Both the position numbers and the translations under genes were made by a program. A stretch of 64,000 nt of DNA from Paenibacillus silagei (GTDB taxonomy: Bacteria; Bacillota; Bacilli; Paenibacillales; Paenibacillaceae): positions 248,001 through 312,000 of the forward strand of contig NZ_JAGGLV010000006.1 of the NCBI RefSeq assembly GCF_017874735.1. Direction: 5' to 3'. Below, piece by piece: positions 20,184 through 29,040 of the stretch (the first letter of the stretch is position 1; every line of letters begins with the position of its first letter). The notes beneath the pieces were generated by a model. That model was not told the DNA's origin, searched no databases, and worked only from the letters and a program-made list of their open reading frames with translations.

Positions 20184-20232
20184 CCGAAATCGGTTTCGGT
20201 TTCATTATTACACCGTTATTTTCCTTTGTAAA
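20184..20232 (-). promoter_or_regulatory. Promoter and LacI-type operator of the GH94 gene
   Basis: On the minus strand TTTACA (20232-20227) and TAATAA (20210-20205) are 16 bases apart. Right after the -10 is CCGAAATCGGTTTCGG (20184-20199), an almost perfect palindrome with a central CpG, the hallmark of LacI/GalR operators. Bound repressor would cover the start point. Confidence 0.7.
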
Positions 20233-20422
20233 GCGTTATTTTTGACTTATGAGCAGAGATTAATGTGCAAAATTAATACTCTAAAGCTCAGATAATCACA
20301 TATAATTGTAATTTTATTACATTAATACTATTTTAGTAACGAAAATTTACGAAACCACAATATTAAGCTATTTGTAACAAGTACGAACGGGGTTCCACAT
20401 TTGCTCAACTAGCACACATTCT

Positions 20423-20624
20423 CCGAATTCAGGTGCACTAATGCTCCTCATTTAGCTCATTTGCCCACTTTGACCGAATTCAGGTGCACTAGTGCTCCTC
20501 ATTTAACTCATTTGCCCACTTTGGCCGAATTCAGGTGCACTAGTGCTCCTCATTTAACTCATTTGCCCACTTTGGCCGAATTCAGGTGCACTAGTGCTCC
20601 TCATTTAACTCATTTGCCAACTCC
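20423..20624. repeat. 51-base tandem repeat, four copies
   Basis: Copies begin at 20423, 20474, 20525 and 20576, each starting CCGAATTCAGGTGCACTA and containing GCTCCTCATTTAACTCATTT. Copies differ at only a few positions. A TTCCACC-rich stretch follows at 20650-20700. No open frame runs through them. Nothing further is seen between 20233 and 20422 beyond AT-rich DNA. Confidence 0.9.
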
Positions 20625-20741
20625 CCGCTAAATCAGAGGGATTTATCCCTTTCACCTTCCAACTTTCACCTTCCACCTTCCACCTTTCACATCACCCTCC
20701 AGCACGATCAGCCGCCACCGAAGTTTGTTTACACGATAAAT

Positions 20742-20778
20742 ACAAAAAGCCCCCGGAATCAAAAGATTCCAGGGGCCT
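20742..20778 (-). terminator. Intrinsic terminator of glnA
   Basis: Minus-strand GGCCCCTGGAATC, TTTT loop, GATTCCGGGGGC and TTTTTG. Confidence 0.9.
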
Positions 20779-20817
20779 CTCTATCCAGCTAGTTTTACAC
20801 TAGCTAATCTTATAAGC

Positions 20818-22242
20818 TTATACGTCGAAGTACAGGGAGTATTCATGCGGATGAACGCGGATGGCAACGGCTTGAGCTTCGGAACGCTTCAGGGCGATAT
20901 AGTTATCGATGAAGTCTTTGGTGAATACGCCGCCCTCTGTCAGGAATTCGAAGTCAGCCTCCAGTGCATCCAGAGCTTCGTCCAGGGTACCCGGAACGCT
21001 GCGGATCTTCTCTTTGTCTGCATCAGACAATTCGTAGATGTTCTTGTCCAGCGGACCGTAGCCCATTTCTTCAGGGTTGATCTTCTTCTTAATTCCGTCC
21101 AGACCAGCCATCAGCATAGCGGAGAAGGCCAGGTATGGGTTAGCCGTAGAGTCCGGTGTACGGAATTCGATACGACAGCCCTTAGGTGTCACAGCAGCTA
21201 CCGGGATACGGACAGCAGCTGAACGGTTGCCCTTGGAATAGACCAGGTTGACCGGTGCTTCATAGCCAGGAACCAGACGCTTGAACGAGTTGGTGCTTGG
21301 GTTCGTCAGCGCGATCAATGCAGGAGCATGATACAGGATACCGCCGATGTAGTGCAGCGCCATTTCACTCAGGTTGGCATAGGCACCTTTTTCATAGAAC
21401 AAAGGCTCGCTGCCGTTGAAGATCGATTGGTGAACGTGCATTCCGCTACCGTTATCGCCGAACAGCGGTTTTGGCATGAAGGTGGCTACCTTGCCGTATT
21501 GGCGTGCAGTGTTCTGCACAATGTATTTGTAAGTGAGGAGATTATCAGCTGTTTTCTTCAAGGTGTCGAAACGGAAGTTGATTTCCGCCTGGCCTGCTGT
21601 TGCTACTTCGTGATGATGACGCTCGATTTCGAGGCCCGCTTCACCAAGCAAACGGCACATTTCACTGCGGATATCCTGCTGGGAATCCACTGGAGCTACA
21701 GGCACGTATCCGCCCTTCACGCCAACCTTGAATGCCATGTTGCCGCCTTCTTCCTTGCGGCCAGTGTTCCATGCTGCTTCTTCGGAATCTACGTAGAAGG
21801 AGGAAGTGTTCATTCCGCTCTCGTAACGTACATCGTCGAAGATGAAGAACTCGGATTCAGGTGCGAAGAATGCTGCTGTACCTACACCGCTGGATTGCAG
21901 GAATTCTTCAGCCTTCACTGCGATACCGCGCGGGTCGCGCTCATAACGTTCGCCATCAGGCGTGAAAATGTCGCACATAATGTTCAGTGTCGGGTGAGCA
22001 GTGAACGGGTCAATGTAAGTGGTGCTTGGATCAGGCATCATTACCATATCCGACTCTTCAATCCCCCGGAAGCCTGTAATGGAAGAACCATCGAATGCTA
22101 CTCCATTTACAAAGGTTTCTTCTTCAACTGCGGATGCTGGCAAAGAGATATGGTGAGCACGTCCACCCAAATCTACAAACCGGAAATCCACCCACTCGAT
22201 ATTGTTTTCCTTGATCGTCTGCAATACTTTTTCAACCGACAT
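20818..22242 (-). CDS. glnA: Glutamine synthetase, type I-beta-like
   Basis: A 474-residue type I glutamine synthetase that makes glutamine from glutamate, ammonia and ATP. Active-site stretches are intact: FDGSSI, APESEFF, ERHHHEVATAGQAEIN, FGDNGSGMHVH, NPSTNSFKRLVPGYEAP and RTPDSTANPYLA. It is about 30 residues longer than the ~444-residue alpha type of Bacillus. Near the C-terminus it has DKNIYEL (Y403), matching the adenylylation-site region (DKNLYDLP) of the enterobacterial beta type. It is not next to a glnR gene, but GlnR-like boxes flank its promoter (22345-22395). A second, alpha-type glnA linked to glnR probably exists elsewhere in this genome. Whether Y403 is ever modified is unknown. 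Confidence 0.93.
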   Translation of the reverse strand: MSVEKVLQTIKENNIEWVDFRFVDLGGRAHHISLPASAVEEETFVNGVAFDGSSITGFRGIEESDMVMMPDPSTTYIDPFTAHPTLNIMCDIFTPDGERYERDPRGIAVKAEEFLQSSGVGTAAFFAPESEFFIFDDVRYESGMNTSSFYVDSEEAAWNTGRKEEGGNMAFKVGVKGGYVPVAPVDSQQDIRSEMCRLLGEAGLEIERHHHEVATAGQAEINFRFDTLKKTADNLLTYKYIVQNTARQYGKVATFMPKPLFGDNGSGMHVHQSIFNGSEPLFYEKGAYANLSEMALHYIGGILYHAPALIALTNPSTNSFKRLVPGYEAPVNLVYSKGNRSAAVRIPVAAVTPKGCRIEFRTPDSTANPYLAFSAMLMAGLDGIKKKINPEEMGYGPLDKNIYELSDADKEKIRSVPGTLDEALDALEADFEFLTEGGVFTKDFIDNYIALKRSEAQAVAIRVHPHEYSLYFDV

Positions 22243-22321
22243 GCTTAATTCCTCCCCAGATTCCGAACATTAGGCCGCTCATCGTATCAAATGTTCTTGT
22301 TTTTATTTTTTTGCTGTCGTC

Positions 22322-22350
22322 ATTATAAATCGCATACCTAACATCGTCAA
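22322..22350 (-). promoter_or_regulatory. Promoter of glnA
   Basis: TTGACG (22350-22345) and TATAAT (22327-22322) with a 17-base spacer on the minus strand, about 80 bases before the start. Confidence 0.8.
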
Positions 22351-22361
22351 TGCTTATGTCA
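22345..22361 (-). promoter_or_regulatory. GlnR/TnrA-like box 2, overlapping the glnA -35
   Basis: TGACATAAGCATTGACG deviates at two positions from TGTNAN7TNACA. It contains the -35 hexamer, a repressing position. Confidence 0.4.
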
Positions 22362-22378
22362 GGTATTTCTTGCGACAA

Positions 22379-22395
22379 TGTGAGATATTCTGACG
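22379..22395 (-). promoter_or_regulatory. GlnR/TnrA-like box 1 upstream of glnA
   Basis: CGTCAGAATATCTCACA matches TGTNAN7TNACA at all fixed bases except the first. It lies about 30 bases upstream of the -35 box. Confidence 0.55.
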
Positions 22396-22452
22396 CTTTG
22401 GTGAAAATACCAATTTCATCCGGATTCCATGTCACCTTTGTCCAATATGCAG

Positions 22453-22501
22453 CAAAAACAGCTCTCATCCTCCAGCCTGAAGCGGGAGAAGAGAGCTGTT
22501 C
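22453..22501 (-). terminator. Intrinsic terminator of the DAHP synthase gene
   Basis: Minus-strand AACAGCTCTC and GAGAGCTGTT arms followed by TTTGC, directly after the stop at 22524. A 92-residue frame across it is not a gene. Confidence 0.8.
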
Positions 22502-22523
22502 AATAGTCATTATTCGTTGACAA

Positions 22524-23570
22524 TCATACTACAGGCGCAGCCTCCAGAGACGGAGAGAACTTGCGGCCCACCAGCGGTGCCAGCTTCTCCAGATCCCGCA
22601 GCAGGCTGTCGAATTGCTCAGGGAACAGAGACTGAACGCCGTCTCCGGTCATGGAGTTATCGGGGTCGGTATGCATCTCGATGATCAGACCGTTGGCGCC
22701 TGCAGCAACAGAGGCCTTGGCCATAGGGGCTACCAGTTCGCGGCGTCCGGTGCCGTGGCTCGGGTCAGAGATTACAGGCAGATGGCTGAGGTTCTGCAAC
22801 ACAGGAATGGCCGACAGATCCAGCGTGTTACGCGTGTAAGTCTCGAAGGTACGGATGCCGCGCTCGCACAGCATGACATCCCGGTTGCCCCCCGCGAGAA
22901 TGTATTCTGCCGCATTCAGCAGCTCATCATAGGTCGCACTGAACCCGCGCTTCAACAGCACAGGACGGCCGCAGGTCCCCAGCTTGCGCAGCAGGTCAAA
23001 GTTCTGCATGTTGCGTGTACCTACCTGCAGAATATCCGCATGCTCAGCACAAATATCCACGTATTCCGGCGTCATGACCTCAGTAATGGTCAGCAGGCCG
23101 TGACGTTTACCGGCTTCCGCCATCATTGTCAGCCCTTCCACGCCAACCCCTTGGAAGCTGTAAGGTCCGGTACGCGGCTTGAAGGCACCTCCGCGCAGTA
23201 CCTGGCCGCCGGAAGCCTTGACCAGCCGGGCAATCTCATCGATCTGCTCCGGAGATTCCACGGCACACGGACCGCCCATAATAACCAAGTTCTCCCCGCC
23301 GATCTTCACTCCGCGGATATCGATAACCGTATCCTCCGGATGGAAGTCTCGGCTCGCCAGCTTATAGGATTTGGTAATCTTAACTACATTCTCCACGCCC
23401 TTCATCTGGCGAAGATGCTCGGCTAGCTTCGGAGTGACGCCCCCTACCAGTCCGATTACGGTATGGTCAGCCCCTACAGAGAGATGGACCTGCAAGCCTT
23501 CCTTCTCAATCACGGCAATAATCTCATTCACCTGTTCCTGAGGTGTTTGGTTGGATGTAATAACGATCAT
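22524..23570 (-). CDS. aroF: 3-deoxy-7-phosphoheptulonate (DAHP) synthase, type I-beta
   Basis: 348 residues. It joins phosphoenolpyruvate and erythrose-4-phosphate, the first step of aromatic amino acid synthesis. An N-terminal ferredoxin-like/ACT-type regulatory domain (1-~70, [18 protein letters not shown]) precedes the TIM barrel with [58 protein letters not shown] and [15 protein letters not shown]. This layout is the type that is feedback controlled through the N-terminal domain. The start at 23570 has GGGGAG eight bases upstream; the longer frame is not conserved. A promoter is at 23684-23712. It forms its own unit between ispH and glnA. Confidence 0.94.
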   Translation of the reverse strand: MIVITSNQTPQEQVNEIIAVIEKEGLQVHLSVGADHTVIGLVGGVTPKLAEHLRQMKGVENVVKITKSYKLASRDFHPEDTVIDIRGVKIGGENLVIMGGPCAVESPEQIDEIARLVKASGGQVLRGGAFKPRTGPYSFQGVGVEGLTMMAEAGKRHGLLTITEVMTPEYVDICAEHADILQVGTRNMQNFDLLRKLGTCGRPVLLKRGFSATYDELLNAAEYILAGGNRDVMLCERGIRTFETYTRNTLDLSAIPVLQNLSHLPVISDPSHGTGRRELVAPMAKASVAAGANGLIIEMHTDPDNSMTGDGVQSLFPEQFDSLLRDLEKLAPLVGRKFSPSLEAAPVV

Positions 23571-23683
23571 ATTATAGCTCCCCTTTTGGACCCGTATTAG
23601 TGTTGTTGGATAGACCGGCACACTGCTAATTCACTGATTTACTATTTCGCTACGACGCGTGTACGCTTTTAAGCACTAAAGTG

Positions 23684-23712
23684 ATTTTATCGCATATTCC
23701 CCTTTCAGTCAA
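23684..23712 (-). promoter_or_regulatory. Promoter of the DAHP synthase gene
   Basis: TTGACT (23712-23707) and TAAAAT (23689-23684), 17-base spacer on the minus strand. A ~110-base leader without an obvious T-box follows. Confidence 0.65.
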
Positions 23713-23743
23713 CCATTATTCCCCGTTCCGTGTGAATTCTATG

Positions 23744-23789
23744 TGGCAAAAACGAAGAAAGCAGCACAGCCCTCTCAGGCCGCACTGCC
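23744..23789 (-). terminator. Intrinsic terminator of ispH
   Basis: Minus-strand GCAGTGCGGCC pairs with GGCTGTGCTGC (with G-U pairs), followed by TTTCTTCGTTTTT. Confidence 0.7.
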
Positions 23790-23831
23790 GGTTATCCGCT
23801 ATGAGTTCATCGTTATTGTTATGCAGACCTG

Positions 23832-24788
23832 TCAGCTGGTGCTGGCAGTCTTGTTCTTCACAGGAGGCAGAAGCTTCGCCATATTGACTGTGCGCTTGAT
23901 CTCCCAGGTCTCCGGCTTCGCTTCGTCATACTGCTCCAGATAATTAATGACTTCCTTGGTGATCGGCGTCGGCGTAGAAGCGCCGGAAGTCACACCTACC
24001 TTGGTGATTCCCTTCAGCCATTCTGTATTCATCTCGGATACATCCGAGATGCGATAGGCCGTAACTCCCGCGATCTCCTCTGATACCTGCGCCAAGCGGT
24101 TGGAGTTATTGCTGCGCGGATCACCGACCACAATAACCAGCTCGCACTGGCCCGCCTGCTCAGCGACAGCCTCCTGCCGCACTTGCGTAGCCATACAAAT
24201 CTCATTATGAACTTCGGCACCAGGGAAGGTCTCCAGCAGCTTGCGCATAATATGCTTGATATCCCACTGGCTCATTGTGGTCTGGTTCGTAATGACAATC
24301 CGTGAGGAAGTGATAGAGAGGCCGGCAATGTCCTCTTCTTTCTCGATCAGATGGACATGCTCCGGCGCAATTCCCACCGCACCTTCCGGCTCCGGGTGGC
24401 CTTTCTTGCCAATATAGATAATCTCGCAGCCCTCATCAACCTTCTCCTTGATGAGATCATGCGTCTTGGTCACATCAGGGCAGGTGGCATCCACCGTGGT
24501 CAGCCCTTTGGCGCGTGCCACCTTACGTACTTCAGGCGATACGCCGTGGGCTGTGAAGATGACTGTTCCCTTATCTATTTTATCTAGAATATCCAGACGG
24601 TTATGCCCGTCCAGCGTAATAATTCCGTCATCCTCGAAGGAGTTCGTGACATGGCTGTTGTGCACAATCATGCCCAGTATATAAATCGGCCGGGGCAGAT
24701 CCAGATTCTGCGCAGCCTGCCGTGCCATCACCATAGCATCGACGACGCCATAGCAATAACCCCGGGGAGAGATTTTGATGACTTCCAT
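23832..24788 (-). CDS. ispH: 4-hydroxy-3-methylbut-2-enyl diphosphate reductase
   Basis: About 318 residues. IspH is the last enzyme of the MEP isoprenoid pathway; it reduces HMBPP to IPP and DMAPP with a [4Fe-4S] cluster. The three cluster cysteines are C12 (GYCYGV), the one in DATCPDV and the one in NEICMATQ. Substrate-binding HNSHV, TAHGV, GHPEPEG and NNSNRL are also seen. The start is set at ATG 24788, where [14 protein letters not shown] matches the family start; a TTG eight codons upstream is the alternative. It stands between the sensor kinase gene and the DAHP synthase gene with its own terminator. Confidence 0.94.
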   Translation of the reverse strand: MEVIKISPRGYCYGVVDAMVMARQAAQNLDLPRPIYILGMIVHNSHVTNSFEDDGIITLDGHNRLDILDKIDKGTVIFTAHGVSPEVRKVARAKGLTTVDATCPDVTKTHDLIKEKVDEGCEIIYIGKKGHPEPEGAVGIAPEHVHLIEKEEDIAGLSITSSRIVITNQTTMSQWDIKHIMRKLLETFPGAEVHNEICMATQVRQEAVAEQAGQCELVIVVGDPRSNNSNRLAQVSEEIAGVTAYRISDVSEMNTEWLKGITKVGVTSGASTPTPITKEVINYLEQYDEAKPETWEIKRTVNMAKLLPPVKNKTASTS

Positions 24789-24845
24789 GAATTCACCGCT
24801 TTCTGCTGTCAATGACTGCTGTAATAGGAGCCACTCAATTATACC

Positions 24846-26297
24846 CTATTCCAGCGGCGGGGCAAAGAGAAGCGGCAGCCAAATCACAAAGGTCGTCCCT
24901 TCCCCCTGACGGGTGACCACCTCAACAGAGCCTCCGTGCTCCTCAATAATCCATTTGGCAATGGACAATCCTAGCCCGATGCCTTCCGTAATTCCTCTGG
25001 ATTCATCTGCGCGGTAGAAGCGGTCGAAGATATGCGGCACCTCATCTTTGTCCATCCCGATTCCCGTATCAGCAATGCGGATTCCCACCTGATTCTGATA
25101 CAGCAAGGCATCCAGCGTAACCTCACCTGCCGGGGTGTATTTGAAAGCATTATCAATGAAAATAAACATCATCTGCTGCAGATAATCCTTGTTGCCCAGG
25201 ATATACTTACCGTTCAGATGGCCCATCTCACCTACAGACCACTCCGCTTCGCGCGTCAGGAAGGACGCCCGGCGGGCTACCTCAGTCATCATCGGCTCCA
25301 GCGCCACCGGCTCGATCTCGAAGGTCCGGCCGGTATCCGCACGGGCCAGGGAGAGCATATCCGCTACCAGACGGCTCATGCGCGCAGCTTCATCAGCAAT
25401 ATCCTTCACCGATTCAATTGAGAGCTGGCGGATATCCGCCTCAGACATCCGGCTGTCATCCGGCTTCATCTCCCAGACCTTTTGCAGCAGATCAATATTC
25501 CCGCGGATGGTTGTAAGCGGTGTCCGCAGCTCATGCGAAGCATCCGAGACGAAGCGGCGCTGCGTGGCATAGGCCTCCTCCAGCCCCGTATAGAAGCCCT
25601 CCATCCGCCCGAGCATACTGTTCACCGTCTCAATCAGCCGCCCGATCTCATCCTGCGGACCGTCATATACGATCCGCGAGCTAAGGTCAGTTCCCGTCTG
25701 TATTCCATTCGCAGCTTCAATGACCTTGCCAATCGGACTCATCGCCTTACGGGCCAGGAAGAGGCCGAAGGTGAAGGCTGCGAGCAGGGTAGCGAAGGAG
25801 CCGGCCAGCAGAATATTCTTCAGCCGGTTCAGCAGCGTGACCTGTTCCCCCGTATAGACGGCGACCTGAAGGACAGCAGGCGCAGGCAGACTGTTGTTGA
25901 GCGTTACATCAACCGCCCGCTGATAGATCAGGAAGGGGTTACCGCCATAGCTGGCCTGCAGGAATCCCTCCTGGTTATGCAGGTCCTCCTTGGCGGGAAC
26001 CTGGAATTTCAGTTTAATTTCGGTCATATTTGGGCTTAGAATCAGCCGGTCCAGATCATAGATGTACATTTGGGCGAACAGGCTCTGACCCGCTGGTCCC
26101 CCAAGCACAGGCTGCAGGTTTCCGTCCGGGCTCAGGCCCGCCTTCAGCTCTACCTGATGCGATTGATTCTGGAGCCGGTTTTTCAAATCGCCGTACGTAT
26201 TAATATAGACAAACGCATAGATCACGCCGGACAAAACCAGCAGCATGACAGCCAGAATTCCCGAATACCAGGCAGTAAGCCGCAAACGTATGGACAT
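24846..26297 (-). CDS. HAMP-type sensor histidine kinase
   Basis: A 483-residue membrane kinase. Membrane segments at ~9-30 and ~165-190 bracket an extracytoplasmic sensor loop of ~130 residues. HAMP, HisKA and HATPase domains follow. The phospho-His is in RFVSDASHELRTPLTTIRGN; ATP-binding boxes include FIDNAFKYTP, IADTGIGM, DRFYRADESR and GIGLGLSIAKWI. The start is ATG 26297, one base after the regulator stop, with AGAGGTG before it. It pairs with the OmpR-type regulator upstream, and both follow htrA. In Bacillus CssRS controls htrA, so a secretion-stress role is likely but not proven. Confidence 0.92.
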   Translation of the reverse strand: MSIRLRLTAWYSGILAVMLLVLSGVIYAFVYINTYGDLKNRLQNQSHQVELKAGLSPDGNLQPVLGGPAGQSLFAQMYIYDLDRLILSPNMTEIKLKFQVPAKEDLHNQEGFLQASYGGNPFLIYQRAVDVTLNNSLPAPAVLQVAVYTGEQVTLLNRLKNILLAGSFATLLAAFTFGLFLARKAMSPIGKVIEAANGIQTGTDLSSRIVYDGPQDEIGRLIETVNSMLGRMEGFYTGLEEAYATQRRFVSDASHELRTPLTTIRGNIDLLQKVWEMKPDDSRMSEADIRQLSIESVKDIADEAARMSRLVADMLSLARADTGRTFEIEPVALEPMMTEVARRASFLTREAEWSVGEMGHLNGKYILGNKDYLQQMMFIFIDNAFKYTPAGEVTLDALLYQNQVGIRIADTGIGMDKDEVPHIFDRFYRADESRGITEGIGLGLSIAKWIIEEHGGSVEVVTRQGEGTTFVIWLPLLFAPPLE

Positions 26298-26298
26298 A

Positions 26299-26985
26299 TT
26301 AGTCACCTCTTAGGATGTAACCGGCTCCCCGGATCGTCTGAATCAGTCGTTTGCCGCCATGCTCCTCCGTCTTCTGACGCAGCATTGCAATATATACCTC
26401 CAGGACATTCGATTCCCCGCTGTAATCGTAGCCCCAGATCTTATCCATAATGAGATCGCGGGAGAGCACCCGCTTCGGATTCTGCATGAACAGATGCAGC
26501 AGCTCGAATTCCTTCGCCGTCAGCTCCAGGCGCCGCCCGGCGCGGGTCACTTCCCGGGAATCCACATCCAGCGTAATATCCTCATAGGTGACCGCCTGAT
26601 CCGGGCTACCGCCCTGCTCGCTTTTGCGCCGGAGCAGTGCCCGGACCCGTGCCAGCAGCTCCTCCAGCGCAAACGGCTTCACCAGATAGTCATCCGCGCC
26701 GAGGTCCAGCCCCTTCACCCGGTGCTCGATTTCATCCTTGGCCGTCAGCATCAGCACAGGAACGCTGCTCCCGCCCTCCCGCAGACGGCGGCATACCTCG
26801 AACCCGTCCACCTGGGGCATCATAACATCCAGAATGACCACATCGGGATCACTGTTCAGAACGGCACGCAGCCCGTCAGCCCCGTTGGACGCCGTCTTGA
26901 CATCATAGCCCTCAAAGGCCAGCCCGCGGCGGAGCATAGAGGTTATTTTCTCATCATCATCAATTATCAGTATATTCGGTCGCAT
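26299..26985 (-). CDS. OmpR/PhoB-type response regulator
   Basis: 228 residues with a receiver (1-~120; acidic pair D9-D10, phospho-Asp D53 in VILDVMMP, Lys in DDYLVKPF) and an OmpR winged helix (~130-226, LTAKEFELLHLFMQNPKRVLSRD ... IRGAGYILRGD). All catalytic residues are present, so normal phosphotransfer is expected. It is one base from its kinase and 130 bases downstream of htrA, in the same direction. Likely control targets are htrA and itself, by analogy with CssR of Bacillus. Confidence 0.93.
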   Translation of the reverse strand: MRPNILIIDDDEKITSMLRRGLAFEGYDVKTASNGADGLRAVLNSDPDVVILDVMMPQVDGFEVCRRLREGGSSVPVLMLTAKDEIEHRVKGLDLGADDYLVKPFALEELLARVRALLRRKSEQGGSPDQAVTYEDITLDVDSREVTRAGRRLELTAKEFELLHLFMQNPKRVLSRDLIMDKIWGYDYSGESNVLEVYIAMLRQKTEEHGGKRLIQTIRGAGYILRGD

Positions 26986-27068
26986 CCGGCAGCCCCCATT
27001 GTCTCATTCATATATCTCTATTGTATCAGATGCACCAGTCTCTCCGCATCCGTACACGAACAGCACAG

Positions 27069-27093
27069 AGCGGAAGGGTTGCCCCTTCCGCTC
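27069..27093 (-). terminator. Stem-loop between htrA and the response regulator
   Basis: GAGCGGAAGGG and CCCTTCCGCTC form a strong hairpin, but only a weak T tract follows. It may be a partial terminator that sets the ratio of htrA to the two-component genes. Confidence 0.45.
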
Positions 27094-27115
27094 TAACGCC
27101 CACCGCATGATGTGC

Positions 27116-28777
27116 TTATTGCTTCTGAGTCTGCGTGGTCTCAAAATCATTCTTGTTGCCAATCGTTACCGGCAGATCCAGCTTCTTGCCGTCGCGGACT
27201 ACATTCAGGGTAACCTTATCGCCCACCTTAAGCGTCTGAATATAGGTAATCAGATCCTGGTTGGTCGCATAGTTCTTTCCGTCAATTCCTGTGATGATAT
27301 CGTAAGGACGCAGATCCGCTGTATAAGCAGGAGATTTAAAGACAATTTCAGCTACTACAGAGCCTTCTTTAATCGTTGTCCCCATTTGCTTGGCAACTTC
27401 ATCGGTAATCGTCATCAGGGTAGCCCCAATGAATGGTACCGGTTCCTTCGGAATTTCCTGATTGGCTTCAAGCTTATCTACTACGCCTTTAATGGTATTT
27501 ACCGGAATCGCAAAGCCGATACCCTGAGCGTCTCTGCTCACTGCAACGTTCATACCAATGACTTGGCCGTTCATGTTGAGCAGCGGTCCGCCGGAGTTCC
27601 CCGGGTTAATGGAGGCGTCAGTCTGCAGCAGGTTCTTATAGGTCTTCACGCCGCTGCCGTCTTCTTCGTTGATATCGATGCTGCGGCCTCTGGCGCTAAG
27701 CACCCCGGTTGTAACCGTATGGTCGAAGCCCTGCGGGTTACCGATCGCCACGACCTCTGAGCCGACCTTAATGCTATCGGAATCGCCAAGGGCTACGGAC
27801 GGGAAGTCCGAGCCTTCAATCTTCAGTACGGCGAGATCCAGATCCTTGCTGGAGCCCAGCAGCTTCGCTTCATAAGTCTTGGAGGTGCCGTCTACGGTAA
27901 CCTGAATGACATCGGCACCATCTACCACGTGCTGGTTGGTCAGTATATAACCGTTCGAATCATAGATGAAGCCTGTACCAATACCGTAAGGTGTAAGCTG
28001 CGGAGAAGAATTATTCGAGCCCTGCTGGGATTCCGAATTATTCGAACCGGAACCTCCTCCGCCGAATTGATCACCGAAGAAGAACTGTGAGAACGGATCG
28101 CTCATATTCGGACTGCTGCTTCTGTTCCGCGAGTTGTTCGATTTCACCAGCGTCTCAATCTTGACGACTGCCGGCCCTACCCCCTCAACTACGCCGGATA
28201 CATCTCCCGAGCCGGTGACCAGCGCCGCTGCGGAAGTGGAAGGTGTAATATTAGCATTGCCGCTTGCCGTCTTCCCTGCCGGATTCGTTGCAACTGTGGC
28301 TGCCTCCTGGCCTCCGGTGAACCAGTTCCCCCGGTCTGCCATGAACATGGAGCCTGATAAGACCACCATTCCGGCGAGAAAAGATACCAGTACCGCCTTC
28401 ACCGGCTTCTTCGGCTTACGGTTGTACTGCCAGCCGTTGCCCCCCTCGGGAGGATTGCCTCCGCGTCCGCCGTTCCCGTCATTGCCGGTAGTGCGAAGCG
28501 ATGTGTTATACGGTAAGGACTTCACCGGCTGTGGCGGTGTAACCTCTACCCGCTCGGGATCGCGGCGGTTATAATGCTGCGGGTCATTGCCGTTCATCTC
28601 ATCATTGTTCAACGATTTGAAAGGTCCGTAAGAATAGTAGTAGGAGCCGCCTTCTGCGGATGAATTAGTGCTGTTATCAGTATCATTATGATTATTGTCC
28701 CATTCACGATCCGGTCCCGGTTCATGATCACGATTGTAGTTGTTCTCACGATTGAAGTTGTTTTTGTTATCGTCCAT
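27116..28777 (-). CDS. htrA: HtrA/DegP-type membrane-anchored serine protease
   Basis: 553 residues. The N-terminal ~118 residues are an Asn/Asp/Gly-rich cytoplasmic stretch. One membrane segment (AVLVSFLAGMVVLSGSMFMA) follows, then a Ser/Asn linker, a trypsin-like domain and one PDZ domain. The triad is His in LTNQHVVDGAD, Asp in SKDLDLAVLKI and Ser in NPGNSGGPLLN. The protein degrades misfolded exported proteins at the outer face of the membrane. The start at 28777 has GGAGG nine bases upstream; a longer frame lacks support. It lies directly before the two-component genes. The long low-complexity N-terminus is common in Bacilli HtrA but is large here. Confidence 0.94.
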   Translation of the reverse strand: MDDNKNNFNRENNYNRDHEPGPDREWDNNHNDTDNSTNSSAEGGSYYYSYGPFKSLNNDEMNGNDPQHYNRRDPERVEVTPPQPVKSLPYNTSLRTTGNDGNGGRGGNPPEGGNGWQYNRKPKKPVKAVLVSFLAGMVVLSGSMFMADRGNWFTGGQEAATVATNPAGKTASGNANITPSTSAAALVTGSGDVSGVVEGVGPAVVKIETLVKSNNSRNRSSSPNMSDPFSQFFFGDQFGGGGSGSNNSESQQGSNNSSPQLTPYGIGTGFIYDSNGYILTNQHVVDGADVIQVTVDGTSKTYEAKLLGSSKDLDLAVLKIEGSDFPSVALGDSDSIKVGSEVVAIGNPQGFDHTVTTGVLSARGRSIDINEEDGSGVKTYKNLLQTDASINPGNSGGPLLNMNGQVIGMNVAVSRDAQGIGFAIPVNTIKGVVDKLEANQEIPKEPVPFIGATLMTITDEVAKQMGTTIKEGSVVAEIVFKSPAYTADLRPYDIITGIDGKNYATNQDLITYIQTLKVGDKVTLNVVRDGKKLDLPVTIGNKNDFETTQTQKQ

Positions 28778-28919
28778 GTTTACTTTCCTCCCGCGCCTTG
28801 CCGTGTCAGGCAAAGTGTTATTTGTTTTGATGTCCTTATTTTGTACTGTAAACCTTAAGGTCACATTAAAAACAATTTAAGCGGAGATAAAAGATACCCA
28901 GACGATGATAAATAGTTGA

Positions 28920-29036
28920 TTAATCAAACAGATCTTCTACACTACGGATAGGCTTCACCTCCATAGGTTCTTTGAATGCTGCCATATGAAAGTAGGCGGC
29001 CAGCCAGATGATTGCGCATATAAGAATATAAGCCAT
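28920..29036 (-). CDS. Small membrane protein, 38 residues, coupled to the MFS gene
   Basis: ATG at 29036, five bases after the MFS stop, with a ribosome site GGGAGGG formed by the end of the MFS gene. The peptide has one hydrophobic helix (YILICAIIWLAAYFHMAAF) and an acidic/basic tail ending SVEDLFD. Position and ribosome site make it credible; it may be a transporter accessory subunit. No family recognised. Confidence 0.6.
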   Translation of the reverse strand: MAYILICAIIWLAAYFHMAAFKEPMEVKPIRSVEDLFD

Positions 29037-29040
29037 CCGT

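Noticed and set aside
20423..20624. CRISPR array
   Set aside because: Whole 51-base units repeat without variable spacers and no cas genes are near.
22232..22510. 92-codon minus-strand frame before glnA
   Set aside because: Its first third is the terminator of the DAHP synthase gene and the rest is the glnA promoter and GlnR-like boxes; no ribosome site.
23743..23943. 66-codon plus-strand frame with a hydrophobic stretch
   Set aside because: It overlaps the ispH terminator and the end of ispH on the other strand and has no ribosome site.
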